This document shows, piece by piece, positions 5,303 through 11,507 of a stretch of 11,507 nt of DNA. Under the pieces are notes generated by a model. That model was given only the letters and a program-made list of their open reading frames with translations, made no database searches and was not told where the DNA came from. The DNA comes from Methanothrix sp. (GTDB lineage Archaea > Halobacteriota > Methanosarcinia > Methanotrichales > Methanotrichaceae), in assembly GCA_028682845.1 (NCBI GenBank), contig JAJRAT010000077.1:1-11507 (forward strand), given 5' to 3'. How positions within the stretch are numbered: the first letter of the stretch is position 1; every line of letters begins with the position of its first letter. Both the position numbers and the translations under genes were made by a program.

Positions 5303-6621
5303 AGCGGCTCGACAAGGCAGCAGAAGCTATTGCCAAGTCGATATTGCGTTGCGACAGTATGCGGGTGATCTCGCATAACGATGCCGACGGCATCACATCC
5401 GCAGGACTGATCTGCAATGCGCTACTGCGCGCAGGAATACCCTTTCAGGCCACGCTTTTAAACCGCCTGGACGAATCCGCGATCATCGGCCTTGTCGGGC
5501 CGGTGGTCTTCTGCGACATGGGCAGCGGCAAGCCGGAACTCATCTCTCGCGTCAAGGGAGAATGCTTCGTTTTGGATCATCACCGTCCGGTCGGCTCCCT
5601 TGACTGCATGCATCTCAATCCCCATCTCTACGGAATAGACGGGGCGTTTGAGCTATCCGCTGCCGGAACCGTTTACTCCGTAGTTCGCTACATGGGCGAG
5701 AACGCCGATCTGGCGGGTCTTGCGCTGGTGGGTGCTATGGGCGACCGCCAGGCCATGATCGGAGCCAATCGATCCATCATGGAAGAGGCCGTAGCCTCCG
5801 GCGCTGTGGAAGTCCGTGCCGGCATCAAGATGCCAGAGGACGGTCCGGTGCAAGAAGTATTCTCCAAAAGCGTCGAACCACTGCTCGATTTTACCGGCGA
5901 TCCGGAGAAGACGCAGGCTTTCTTGAAGGACCTGCAAATTGAGGGCAACATTCAGGACCTGGCAGGCGACGATCTGTCGAGGCTCGGCACCGCCCTTACC
6001 CTGAAGCTGCTCATGCAGGGCAGCTTCGCAGCGGATTCCGTTTTGGGGGAAGTGATACGCCTCAAGCACGAGGTGGTGGAGAATGCGCCGGAATTGGTTC
6101 AGCTCCTCAATGCCTGCGGCAACCGAGATGTTCCCGGCGTCGGCCTGACTTTATGCCTGCGCGATGGTGCGCTTCTCGGCGAGGCCAGGCGTCTCGCCGC
6201 CGAATACAGGGGCCATATCCTTCGGGAGATCGGACTCTTGCGAGAGCGAAGCGTGGCGATGAAGAACATTCGCTATCTCAAGATGGAGAATATGGAGGCC
6301 GGGGCGATTGTATCGGGCCTTGGCATCAGATATCTCTTCACGGATCAGCCCTTGGTCACTTTGAACCACAAGGATGAAATGGTCAAGATCTCGGCGCGAG
6401 GAACAAAGCCGCTCATCGCGCGGGGCCTGGACCTATCCGTCGCCCTGAAGAGCGCGGCTGAGGCCGTGGGCGGGGCGGGCGGCGGCCATACCATTGCCAG
6501 CGGTGCCTCTGTTCCGCCGGGAATGGAAGATAAGTTTCTTTCTCTGGTGGACGAGATCGTAGGCTCGCAGCTAGGCAAAGATGCAACCGAAAAGGCGTCA
6601 GTTTCCGAGGACGGGCTATGA
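5299..6621 (+). CDS. RecJ-like single-strand DNA exonuclease, DHH-DHHA1 family (archaeal GAN/RecJ homologue)
   Basis: The protein has 440 residues and all core DHH-superfamily motifs: HNDADG (residues 26-31), an Asp in FCDMG (73), LDHH (92-95), the GDR aspartate (149) and the C-terminal DHHA1 motif GGAGGGH (391-397). These residues bind the two metal ions used for phosphodiester cleavage. Archaeal relatives include GAN of Thermococcus, a 5'-3' single-strand exonuclease that binds the GINS complex at the replication fork, and Cdc45/RecJ-like proteins. Because every metal ligand is kept, an active nuclease is more likely than a structural Cdc45-like protein. It starts inside the rpsO stop (ATGA), and its own stop overlaps the pcc1 start (ATGA at 6618-6621), which points to coupled translation. 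The insert between about residues 180 and 320 separates the DHH and DHHA1 parts. Family assignment is secure; the GAN role is by homology and context. Confidence 0.88.
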   Translation: MKRLDKAAEAIAKSILRCDSMRVISHNDADGITSAGLICNALLRAGIPFQATLLNRLDESAIIGLVGPVVFCDMGSGKPELISRVKGECFVLDHHRPVGSLDCMHLNPHLYGIDGAFELSAAGTVYSVVRYMGENADLAGLALVGAMGDRQAMIGANRSIMEEAVASGAVEVRAGIKMPEDGPVQEVFSKSVEPLLDFTGDPEKTQAFLKDLQIEGNIQDLAGDDLSRLGTALTLKLLMQGSFAADSVLGEVIRLKHEVVENAPELVQLLNACGNRDVPGVGLTLCLRDGALLGEARRLAAEYRGHILREIGLLRERSVAMKNIRYLKMENMEAGAIVSGLGIRYLFTDQPLVTLNHKDEMVKISARGTKPLIARGLDLSVALKSAAEAVGGAGGGHTIASGASVPPGMEDKFLSLVDEIVGSQLGKDATEKASVSEDGL

Positions 6622-6842
6622 TCTCTGCCAAGCTGATCTTTAGGGGAAAAGGTGCAGAGAATGCGGCCCGGTCTCTTGAGCCCGACAATCTGCCAAACAT
6701 GCAAATGCAAGCGGATGATGATCGGCTCTGCCTGCAGTTCTCGACGGAGAAGATTGGAACTTTGCTCTCCACGGTTGACGATATTTTGATGAACCTCAAG
6801 ATTGCCGAAGAGACAGCCGCCTCTGCAGAAGGCTCCACATGA
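6618..6842 (+). CDS. KEOPS complex subunit Pcc1-like protein (74 aa)
   Basis: This small protein fits the Pcc1 family in length and pattern. It begins with a beta strand (ISAKLIF) and ends in a helix with the motif LLSTVDDILMNLKIAEE (about residues 49-65), typical of archaeal Pcc1. Pcc1 dimerises and holds Kae1 in the KEOPS complex, which makes the t6A modification of ANN-decoding tRNAs. The start overlaps the RecJ-like stop by four bases. The neighbours S15 and RecJ-like nuclease support the call, since Pcc1 genes lie in this cluster in other Euryarchaeota. There is no enzyme site of its own, as expected for a scaffold subunit. The remaining doubt comes from its short length. Confidence 0.8.
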   Translation: MISAKLIFRGKGAENAARSLEPDNLPNMQMQADDDRLCLQFSTEKIGTLLSTVDDILMNLKIAEETAASAEGST

Positions 6843-6903
6843 CTGCGCTAGGACTCTTTTTCTCTGGCAAGCTATTTCAAATCGAAAGCTTTTGACGTAT
6901 CCC

Positions 6904-7851
6904 ATGCACATTTGCGACAGCGAGTTCGGCAAATGCGTCGGCAAATACTCTAGCGTCCTCTACCTCTGCCATCGCAATGCCGATCCCGATGCCATCGGAA
7001 GCGCCAATGCCCTCTGCCGGGCCTTCGGTGGAGCGGTCGGGGCTGTTGATGATATCTCCCGGACCGGGGAAGCTTTGATGGGCGTCATCGGTGTCGATGT
7101 AGTGATAAATCCCAGAGCCGAAGATTATGATCTGGTCGTCGTCGTGGACACCTCCGTGCGCCTTCAACTGGGCGGCATTGCCCTCTCGCGTTATGCCTTG
7201 GTGGATCACCACCAGGACAACGGTCTGCTGCCTGATGCACGGTTCTACATTCAAAGGCCGACCAAATCCACGGCTGAGATCGTCTGGTCTATTTTAAAGG
7301 AGAACGGGAAGAAGCCGGGCCGCGAGGCGGCTCTGGGGCTGCTGGTGGGCATGATCTCCGATACCGGGCGATTCCGGCGCGCCACACCCGAAGCTTTTCA
7401 TGTCGCCGCCGAGCTGCTGGAGGTGGGCGGATTTGAGTATGAAGAGGCGCTCTCTGCCATCTCCGTTCCCACTGACATCTCGCGCCGCATTGCTATTCTC
7501 AAGGCGGCCACGCGGGCAAAGGTCATGCGGGTGGGAAACTATCTGATCGCCACGACGGATATTAACTCCTTCGAGGGCTCGGCTGCTATGGCATTGGTGG
7601 ACCTGGGGGCCGATGTGGCCTTTGCTGCTGGAAAACATGGCCGCATCTGTCGCGTCAGCGCCAGGGCCGGTCGCGAGGCGGCGAGGGCCGGCCTGGACCT
7701 GGCGGAGATCTCCGGAAGAATCGCCAGGCGTTTTGGCGGTGAAGGCGGAGGCCATAAGGCTGCGGCTGCCTTTGAGGCTGGAGGCGAAACCAAGCCTCTG
7801 CTGGAAGAATGCAAAAATGCCGCTGCCGAAAGCCTGCAAAAAAATGGGTAA
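6904..7851 (+). CDS. DHH-DHHA1 phosphoesterase, NrnA-like (315 aa)
   Basis: This is a compact DHH phosphoesterase distinct from the RecJ-like gene two positions upstream. From the chosen start the motifs are CHRNADPDAIGS (residues 22-33), VVDTS (Asp 82), VDHH (100-103), ISDTGRF (Asp 153) and the DHHA1 substrate loop GGEGGGH (278-284). Together they give a complete two-metal active site. The roughly 315-residue layout is that of NrnA-type proteins, which degrade short oligoribonucleotides (nanoRNA) or hydrolyse pAp; relatives also cleave cyclic di-AMP or pApA. The true substrate cannot be read from sequence. The frame is open further up to TTG at 6802, but that would overlap pcc1. ATG at 6904 begins the conserved part, though no clear Shine-Dalgarno site precedes it; TTG at 6892 is an alternative. 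It follows pcc1 by 61 bases and converges on pgk. Confidence 0.87.
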   Translation: MHICDSEFGKCVGKYSSVLYLCHRNADPDAIGSANALCRAFGGAVGAVDDISRTGEALMGVIGVDVVINPRAEDYDLVVVVDTSVRLQLGGIALSRYALVDHHQDNGLLPDARFYIQRPTKSTAEIVWSILKENGKKPGREAALGLLVGMISDTGRFRRATPEAFHVAAELLEVGGFEYEEALSAISVPTDISRRIAILKAATRAKVMRVGNYLIATTDINSFEGSAAMALVDLGADVAFAAGKHGRICRVSARAGREAARAGLDLAEISGRIARRFGGEGGGHKAAAAFEAGGETKPLLEECKNAAAESLQKNG

Positions 7852-7872
7852 CTAGGCCTTTTCTTCAGGCCT
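7838..7872 (-). terminator. Candidate shared hairpin between the convergent DHH and pgk genes
   Basis: AGGCCT occurs at 7854-7859 and again at 7867-7872. It is self-complementary, so it can form a six-base stem with loop TTTCTTC across the 13-base gap. On the minus strand a run of seven T (7844-7838) follows nine bases later, inside the tail of the DHH gene, and could end pgk transcription. The plus strand has only three T after the stem. Weak evidence. Confidence 0.3.
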
Positions 7873-9085
7873 TTCGTGCTTTGAGTGCCGCCTTCTTCAA
7901 GGCCTCGATGCCGGGCAGCGGCTCGCCGGACAGATAGGTGATGCTCGCGCCTCCGCCCATGCTCACGTGCGAGAACTTTGATTCAAGGCCCAACTGCTCA
8001 ATGGCGGCAACGCTGTGCCCGCCGCCGGCGATGGAGTAGCCTGATTCGGTGGCAGCCTTGAGAAGTTCCGCTGTGCCGAGCTTGAAGTTCTCCTGCTCAA
8101 AGATGCCGCTTGGGCCGTTCAGGACCGTCACCTTGGCATCTTTCAGCTCCTTGGAGTAGTTGACAATGGTCTCAAGGCCTATGTCGGCTATGGGCAGATC
8201 CGTGGGGAGCTTGTCCACTGCCACATCGACGCGCTCGCCGCTCTTGTTCAGGGCTACGTCCACAGGCATTGCAATCTTGCCGGGGTATTCCTTGAGAAGT
8301 TTTGCGGCGACCGGAATCCATTCCATGTACTCCTGGTCTTCCACGAACTTGCGGTTGGCTTCGCCCACATCAATTCCCGCCGCCATCATGAAGACGGTAG
8401 CGACAACGCCCGATGTCAATACCTTGTCCGCTCCGCCGCGGGCCAGGACGTTCTGCGTGACTTTGATGGAATCGTCCGCCTTGGTGCCGCCCAGCGAGAA
8501 GACCGTGGGGTGTTCATTTCCTTTCAGGCCCTTATCCAGAGCCGTGATCTCTTTGTCCATGAGCAGACCGGCAACGCTCGGCAAGACCTCGGTGAATCCG
8601 ACCACCGAGCAGTGAGAGCGGTGGGATACGGCAAAAGCGTCGTTGACAAATAGATCAAACAGCGGTGCCAGCTTTTTCACCATATGGCTCTTGGCGTGAT
8701 CGGCGGGCGTCCTGTTCATGTTCTCTTCGGCATAAAAGCGAGTATTCTCCAGGAGCAGGACCTCTCCCGGCTCCAGGGATTTGATGGATTCGCGGGCATG
8801 TGATCCGAAGATGTCATCGATATAAGTAACATCGCGGCGCAGCAGCCGCGTCGCAGAACGAGCATGCGCTTCCAGGGTGGTGTAATCTTTCTTCCCGGCC
8901 CTGCTCTGGTGCGCCATGAGGACCACCCGGCATCCTTCCAGGGCGCGCAAAGTCTCTAAGTGGCTCCTGATGCGCTTGTCATCCAGAATGTTTCCGCTGG
9001 GGTCCATTGGTGAGTTAAAATCCACCCTTACCAGGACCCTTTTATTATCGAGTATGACGTCATCCAATGTGAGATAATCCTTCAA
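7865..9085 (-). CDS. pgk: Phosphoglycerate kinase (archaeal type, 406 aa)
   Basis: The enzyme interconverts 1,3-bisphosphoglycerate plus ADP and 3-phosphoglycerate plus ATP; in methanogens it works mainly in gluconeogenesis in the cytoplasm. Family landmarks in order are RVDFNSP (20-26), the substrate-site stretch AHQSRAG (58-64), LENTRFY (112-118), VNDAFAVSHRSH (148-158), SLGGTK (197-202), NGPSGIFE (323-330), GGGHSVAAIE (354-363) and SMGGGAS (375-381). The 406-residue length is normal for archaea. The frame stays open to 9223, but the extra 46 codons do not resemble PGK. TTG at 9085-9083 is preferred because GGGAGG lies seven bases before it and a TATA box lies at 9132-9121, too close for the longer form. 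The gene is monocistronic here, convergent with the DHH gene and divergent from the propeller gene. Confidence 0.95.
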   Translation of the reverse strand: MKDYLTLDDVILDNKRVLVRVDFNSPMDPSGNILDDKRIRSHLETLRALEGCRVVLMAHQSRAGKKDYTTLEAHARSATRLLRRDVTYIDDIFGSHARESIKSLEPGEVLLLENTRFYAEENMNRTPADHAKSHMVKKLAPLFDLFVNDAFAVSHRSHCSVVGFTEVLPSVAGLLMDKEITALDKGLKGNEHPTVFSLGGTKADDSIKVTQNVLARGGADKVLTSGVVATVFMMAAGIDVGEANRKFVEDQEYMEWIPVAAKLLKEYPGKIAMPVDVALNKSGERVDVAVDKLPTDLPIADIGLETIVNYSKELKDAKVTVLNGPSGIFEQENFKLGTAELLKAATESGYSIAGGGHSVAAIEQLGLESKFSHVSMGGGASITYLSGEPLPGIEALKKAALKARKA

Positions 9086-9092
9086 CTCGGTT

Positions 9093-9132
9093 CCTCCCGG
9101 TGGGGGATGGGTTGACAGAAGGAATATATAGT
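9093..9132 (-). promoter_or_regulatory. pgk promoter and Shine-Dalgarno site (fixes a TTG start)
   Basis: On the minus strand ACTATATATTCC (9132-9121) is a strong archaeal TATA box. Transcription should begin about 25 bases later, near 9100, just before GGGAGG (9098-9093). The TTG codon at 9085 follows seven bases after that site. This geometry excludes the longer reading frame as the protein start. Confidence 0.7.
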
Positions 9133-9410
9133 CATTGCTGACTTTGGCCAAGAGTCCCGCCCTGGAAACGGAACCCGGGTTATTGCTGTGGATTCTTTTG
9201 CGGTCTGGCTTTGAAGCCGACATTTGCGACGGATGAGGTCTTTGGTTATCTTTTATCCTTTTGTATCGAACATACCTTCATTATGTCCGCCTTCGATAAT
9301 TCACGTCAAACGTCGAGATAAGTCCTTATACTGGTTCGCCAAAGGACCGGGAAGGATAAAATGTAATTATCACAATAAATTGAGTCTTAAATCGATCCCA
9401 GAGTGATGAG
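9133..9410 (+). other. Intergenic spacer upstream of the propeller gene
   Basis: These 278 bases separate the divergent pgk and propeller genes. They are richer in A and T than the genes around them and hold no convincing gene. A short open frame at 9224-9406 starts at TTG, has no ribosome site and no recognisable family. Candidate TATA-like sites for the propeller gene are CAATAAATT (9373-9381) and CTTATAC (around 9325-9331); neither is decisive. Confidence 0.4.
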
Positions 9411-11507
9411 ATGCAGAAGGCAATCTTGATTATGATCATAACGGCGGTGCTTTTGATATGCACGGCTGGCGGCGTGAACTACGGTAAAGAGCGACCGGTC
9501 TCCATTACGGTGGGCTCCGAGCAGGAACAACCCGCCATAGACGGACATATTGTGGCATGGTCCGACAACCGAAGCGGAAACTACGACATCTTCATGTACG
9601 ATCTGGAAACGGGGCTTGAGAGATGGATATGCATCAATCCCTTCTTCCAAATCAATCCGGCGGTCTCCGGCGAGCGCATCGTCTGGCAGGACATGCGCAA
9701 CGGAACGGGGGACGTCTACATGTACGACGTGATCAACCGCACCGAATCTTCCGTCGTCGCAACCGCAGGAAACCAGACCCAGCCCGATATTAGCGGGGAT
9801 CGCGTGGTCTGGTCGGACGATCGCGACGGCGTCTATAAGATTCATCTCTATGACCTGATAACCAAGAACGAGCAGACCTTGCCTTCCGGAAAGGGTGAAG
9901 AGATCGAGCCCAAGATCGACGGCAATAGGGTCGTGTGGATGGACAAGCGCGCAGGGGATTTCGACATCTACCTGTATGACATCTCCTCCGGCAAAGATTC
10001 GGCTCTTGCCACAGGCCCCGGTGATCAGTCTTTTCCGTCCGTCGGCGGCAATATCGTAGCCTGGGCCGACAATCGCACGGGCGAGCCTGACATAGCCTTC
10101 ATGGATGTTGCTGCTCAGAAAACGACAACGCTTACCAGGCCGGGCAAGCAGACCGATCCGCAAGTCTTTGGCGATTACATTGCTTACATGAATAACGGCA
10201 CGGATGTAAACCTCTATGACATCAAGACACAGGCGGATTTCGCGTTGGCTCCCGGGTCCATTAAAATGGAACCGGCTATCGGCGATCGCGGCGTCGTCTG
10301 GACGGACTACCGCAGAGATGTGAAAGACCCGGATATCCAGATGTACGACTTCAAGATCCTGGCTGATGTATCGGTGACCGGCGGGTCTTTCAACCACACC
10401 AATCCGTCTATTTCCGGGGACAACATAGTCTGGACCGACAACCGCAACGGCTTCTACAATGTTTACCTGTACAATTCCAGCACGGAAAAAGAGACAACTA
10501 TTACCAACGACAAATTTGACCACAGCAGCGCGGACATCAGCGGAAACAATGTGATCTGGACGGACAAGAGCAAGGGCAATCTGAACATATTCCTCTATGA
10601 CCTGTCCACGGGAAAGAGCAAGCAAGTCACCACCGATGCCTCTGATCACCGTTATGGAATGGTGGATGGGAACAACATCATCTGGATCGACAAACGCTCA
10701 GGCGGCGAGCAGATTTACCTGTATGATATCGCAACGGGAAAAGAGAGACAGATCACAACTCCTAAGTCTTTGAAGCTCTCGCCGGTGATCAATGGCGACA
10801 AAATCGTCTGGATCGATTCCCGGAGCGGCGACGACAAGTGGGACGTCTATCTCTACAACTTGACCACTGGAAAGGAGACTGCCATTTGCACCAACTCCGC
10901 TCGGCAGGCTCAGCCCTGGATTTGGGGAAATACCGTGGTTTGGGCGGACGGACGAAACAAGAACTGGGATATTTACACCTACGATCTCACCACCAATATC
11001 GAAAAGCCGGTCGTGACCGATTCTGCGAACCAGGGTTACCCGATGGTCTGTGGAGACTATGTGGCCTGGCTGGATGTGCGGGAAGGTGATTCCGACATTT
11101 ATCTCTATGACCTCAAGAAGGGCGTAGAAGTGCCGATATCCACTCTGCCGGTGCAACAGACACCCAATGACGGCAAAGGCGATCCCGATCAGGTTAAGCC
11201 CTACCTCAGCTCCAAGATTATAAGCGGCAACAGGATCGTTTGGATGGACAGCATCGACGGATACGCCCAGATCAAGATGAGGTACATCAACTCCGATCCG
11301 CTGCTTCTCTTGAATGCAGACTTCCCGAGCACCAACAGCAGCCTTGAGGTTTGGTCCGACAACCGGGGCGGAAACTGGAATATTTACGGATTTGACTTCT
11401 TCACCAGATCCGAGAAGCCCATCGCGCGAGGAGATTGGGATATGCTCTATCCGAGAGTCTCCGGAGATAAAGTGGTCTGGTCAGACTACCGAAACGGCGA
11501 CTCGGAC
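9411..11507 (+). CDS. Exported multi-repeat beta-propeller surface protein (TolB/YVTN-like), 3'-partial
   Basis: The frame is open for 699 codons and runs off the window. Residues 1-25 form a Sec-type signal peptide: MQK, then a hydrophobic run to about residue 20; the exact cleavage site is unclear. The rest is a chain of repeats of about 42 residues with core pattern G(D/N)xIVWxDxRxGxxDIYLYDLxTGKExxIT, each a likely four-stranded propeller blade. The conserved Trp (or Tyr) falls at residues 50, 92, 134, 176, 218, 259, 297, 341, 383, 425, 467, 511, 553, 611, 648 and 690. The unit near 259 is shortened, and the one before 611 has a longer insert. Sixteen units would make two propellers or more. 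Several N-glycosylation sequons occur, such as NGT, NQT and NHT, which fits a surface location. Related repeat proteins are abundant in Methanosarcina-type archaea; the ligand or role is unknown. ATG at 9411 has only a weak GTGA upstream. Confidence 0.87.
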   Translation, partial: MQKAILIMIITAVLLICTAGGVNYGKERPVSITVGSEQEQPAIDGHIVAWSDNRSGNYDIFMYDLETGLERWICINPFFQINPAVSGERIVWQDMRNGTGDVYMYDVINRTESSVVATAGNQTQPDISGDRVVWSDDRDGVYKIHLYDLITKNEQTLPSGKGEEIEPKIDGNRVVWMDKRAGDFDIYLYDISSGKDSALATGPGDQSFPSVGGNIVAWADNRTGEPDIAFMDVAAQKTTTLTRPGKQTDPQVFGDYIAYMNNGTDVNLYDIKTQADFALAPGSIKMEPAIGDRGVVWTDYRRDVKDPDIQMYDFKILADVSVTGGSFNHTNPSISGDNIVWTDNRNGFYNVYLYNSSTEKETTITNDKFDHSSADISGNNVIWTDKSKGNLNIFLYDLSTGKSKQVTTDASDHRYGMVDGNNIIWIDKRSGGEQIYLYDIATGKERQITTPKSLKLSPVINGDKIVWIDSRSGDDKWDVYLYNLTTGKETAICTNSARQAQPWIWGNTVVWADGRNKNWDIYTYDLTTNIEKPVVTDSANQGYPMVCGDYVAWLDVREGDSDIYLYDLKKGVEVPISTLPVQQTPNDGKGDPDQVKPYLSSKIISGNRIVWMDSIDGYAQIKMRYINSDPLLLLNADFPSTNSSLEVWSDNRGGNWNIYGFDFFTRSEKPIARGDWDMLYPRVSGDKVVWSDYRNGDSD
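9525..11507 (+). repeat. Array of about 16 propeller repeats, period about 126 bases
   Basis: The coding repeats keep a near-constant 42-codon spacing through the first five units and again between residues 341 and 467. Irregular spacings occur at 259-297 (38), 297-341 (44), 553-611 (58) and 611-648 (37). Units agree mainly in protein sequence; at DNA level they have drifted, so this is an old expansion and not a recent tandem duplication. The array continues past the window end. Confidence 0.85.

Noticed and set aside
9086-9223. 46-codon N-terminal extension of PGK
   Set aside because: It spans the TATA box and ribosome site of pgk and has no similarity to PGK N-termini.
9224-9406. 60-codon open frame before the propeller gene
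   Set aside because: TTG start without a ribosome site, no recognisable pattern, and it lies in an A/T-rich promoter-like spacer.
9387-10649. Long open frame on the minus strand (420 codons) opposite the propeller gene
   Set aside because: It mirrors the repeated propeller codons in antisense, giving a periodic, family-less protein. The plus strand has a signal peptide and a clear repeat family.

Overview
The window reads as chromosomal DNA of a methanogenic or related euryarchaeon, most likely from the Methanosarcinales/Methanotrichales side. The archaeal assignment rests on an archaeal-type S15 ribosomal protein, a Pcc1-like KEOPS subunit, an archaeal phosphoglycerate kinase, archaeal TATA elements, and an anaerobic NrdD ribonucleotide reductase. 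The narrower lineage guess comes from a secreted propeller protein with WxDxR...DIYLYDL repeats, a style common in Methanosarcina-type genomes. Genus cannot be fixed from this sequence.

Region 1 (1-3271, +) is the 3' part of nrdD, the class III (oxygen-sensitive, glycyl radical) ribonucleoside-triphosphate reductase. It is interrupted by a complete 473-residue intein (122-1540) carrying a LAGLIDADG homing endonuclease. The intein sits directly before a cysteine of the reductase that is probably catalytic. The upstream start of nrdD lies outside the window.

Region 2 (3291-3927, +) holds two near-identical 58-residue 2x[4Fe-4S] ferredoxins. Each has its own TATA box, the same small leader hairpin, the same Shine-Dalgarno context, and a separate terminator-like hairpin. 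The shared promoter, leader and coding region shows a local gene duplication.

Region 3 (4069-4722, -) encodes a membrane-anchored, cysteine-rich DUF116 protein. It diverges from region 4 (4847-7851, +), which runs rpsO (S15), a RecJ/GAN-like DHH nuclease, a Pcc1-like KEOPS subunit and a second, NrnA-like DHH-DHHA1 phosphoesterase. The first three genes overlap by 4 bases each. This is a known kind of archaeal cluster linking translation, tRNA modification and DNA replication.

Region 4 converges on pgk (7865-9085, -), a phosphoglycerate kinase that appears to start at TTG. After a divergent promoter region, region 5 (9411 to the window end, +) is the first 699 codons of a large exported beta-propeller protein with at least 16 repeats of about 42 residues.

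No tRNA, rRNA, CRISPR array or insertion sequence was seen. The most notable points are the intein at the NrdD cysteine, the duplicated ferredoxin cassette with its conserved 5' hairpin, and the paired DHH enzymes. None of these amounts to clear evidence of a wholly new system.
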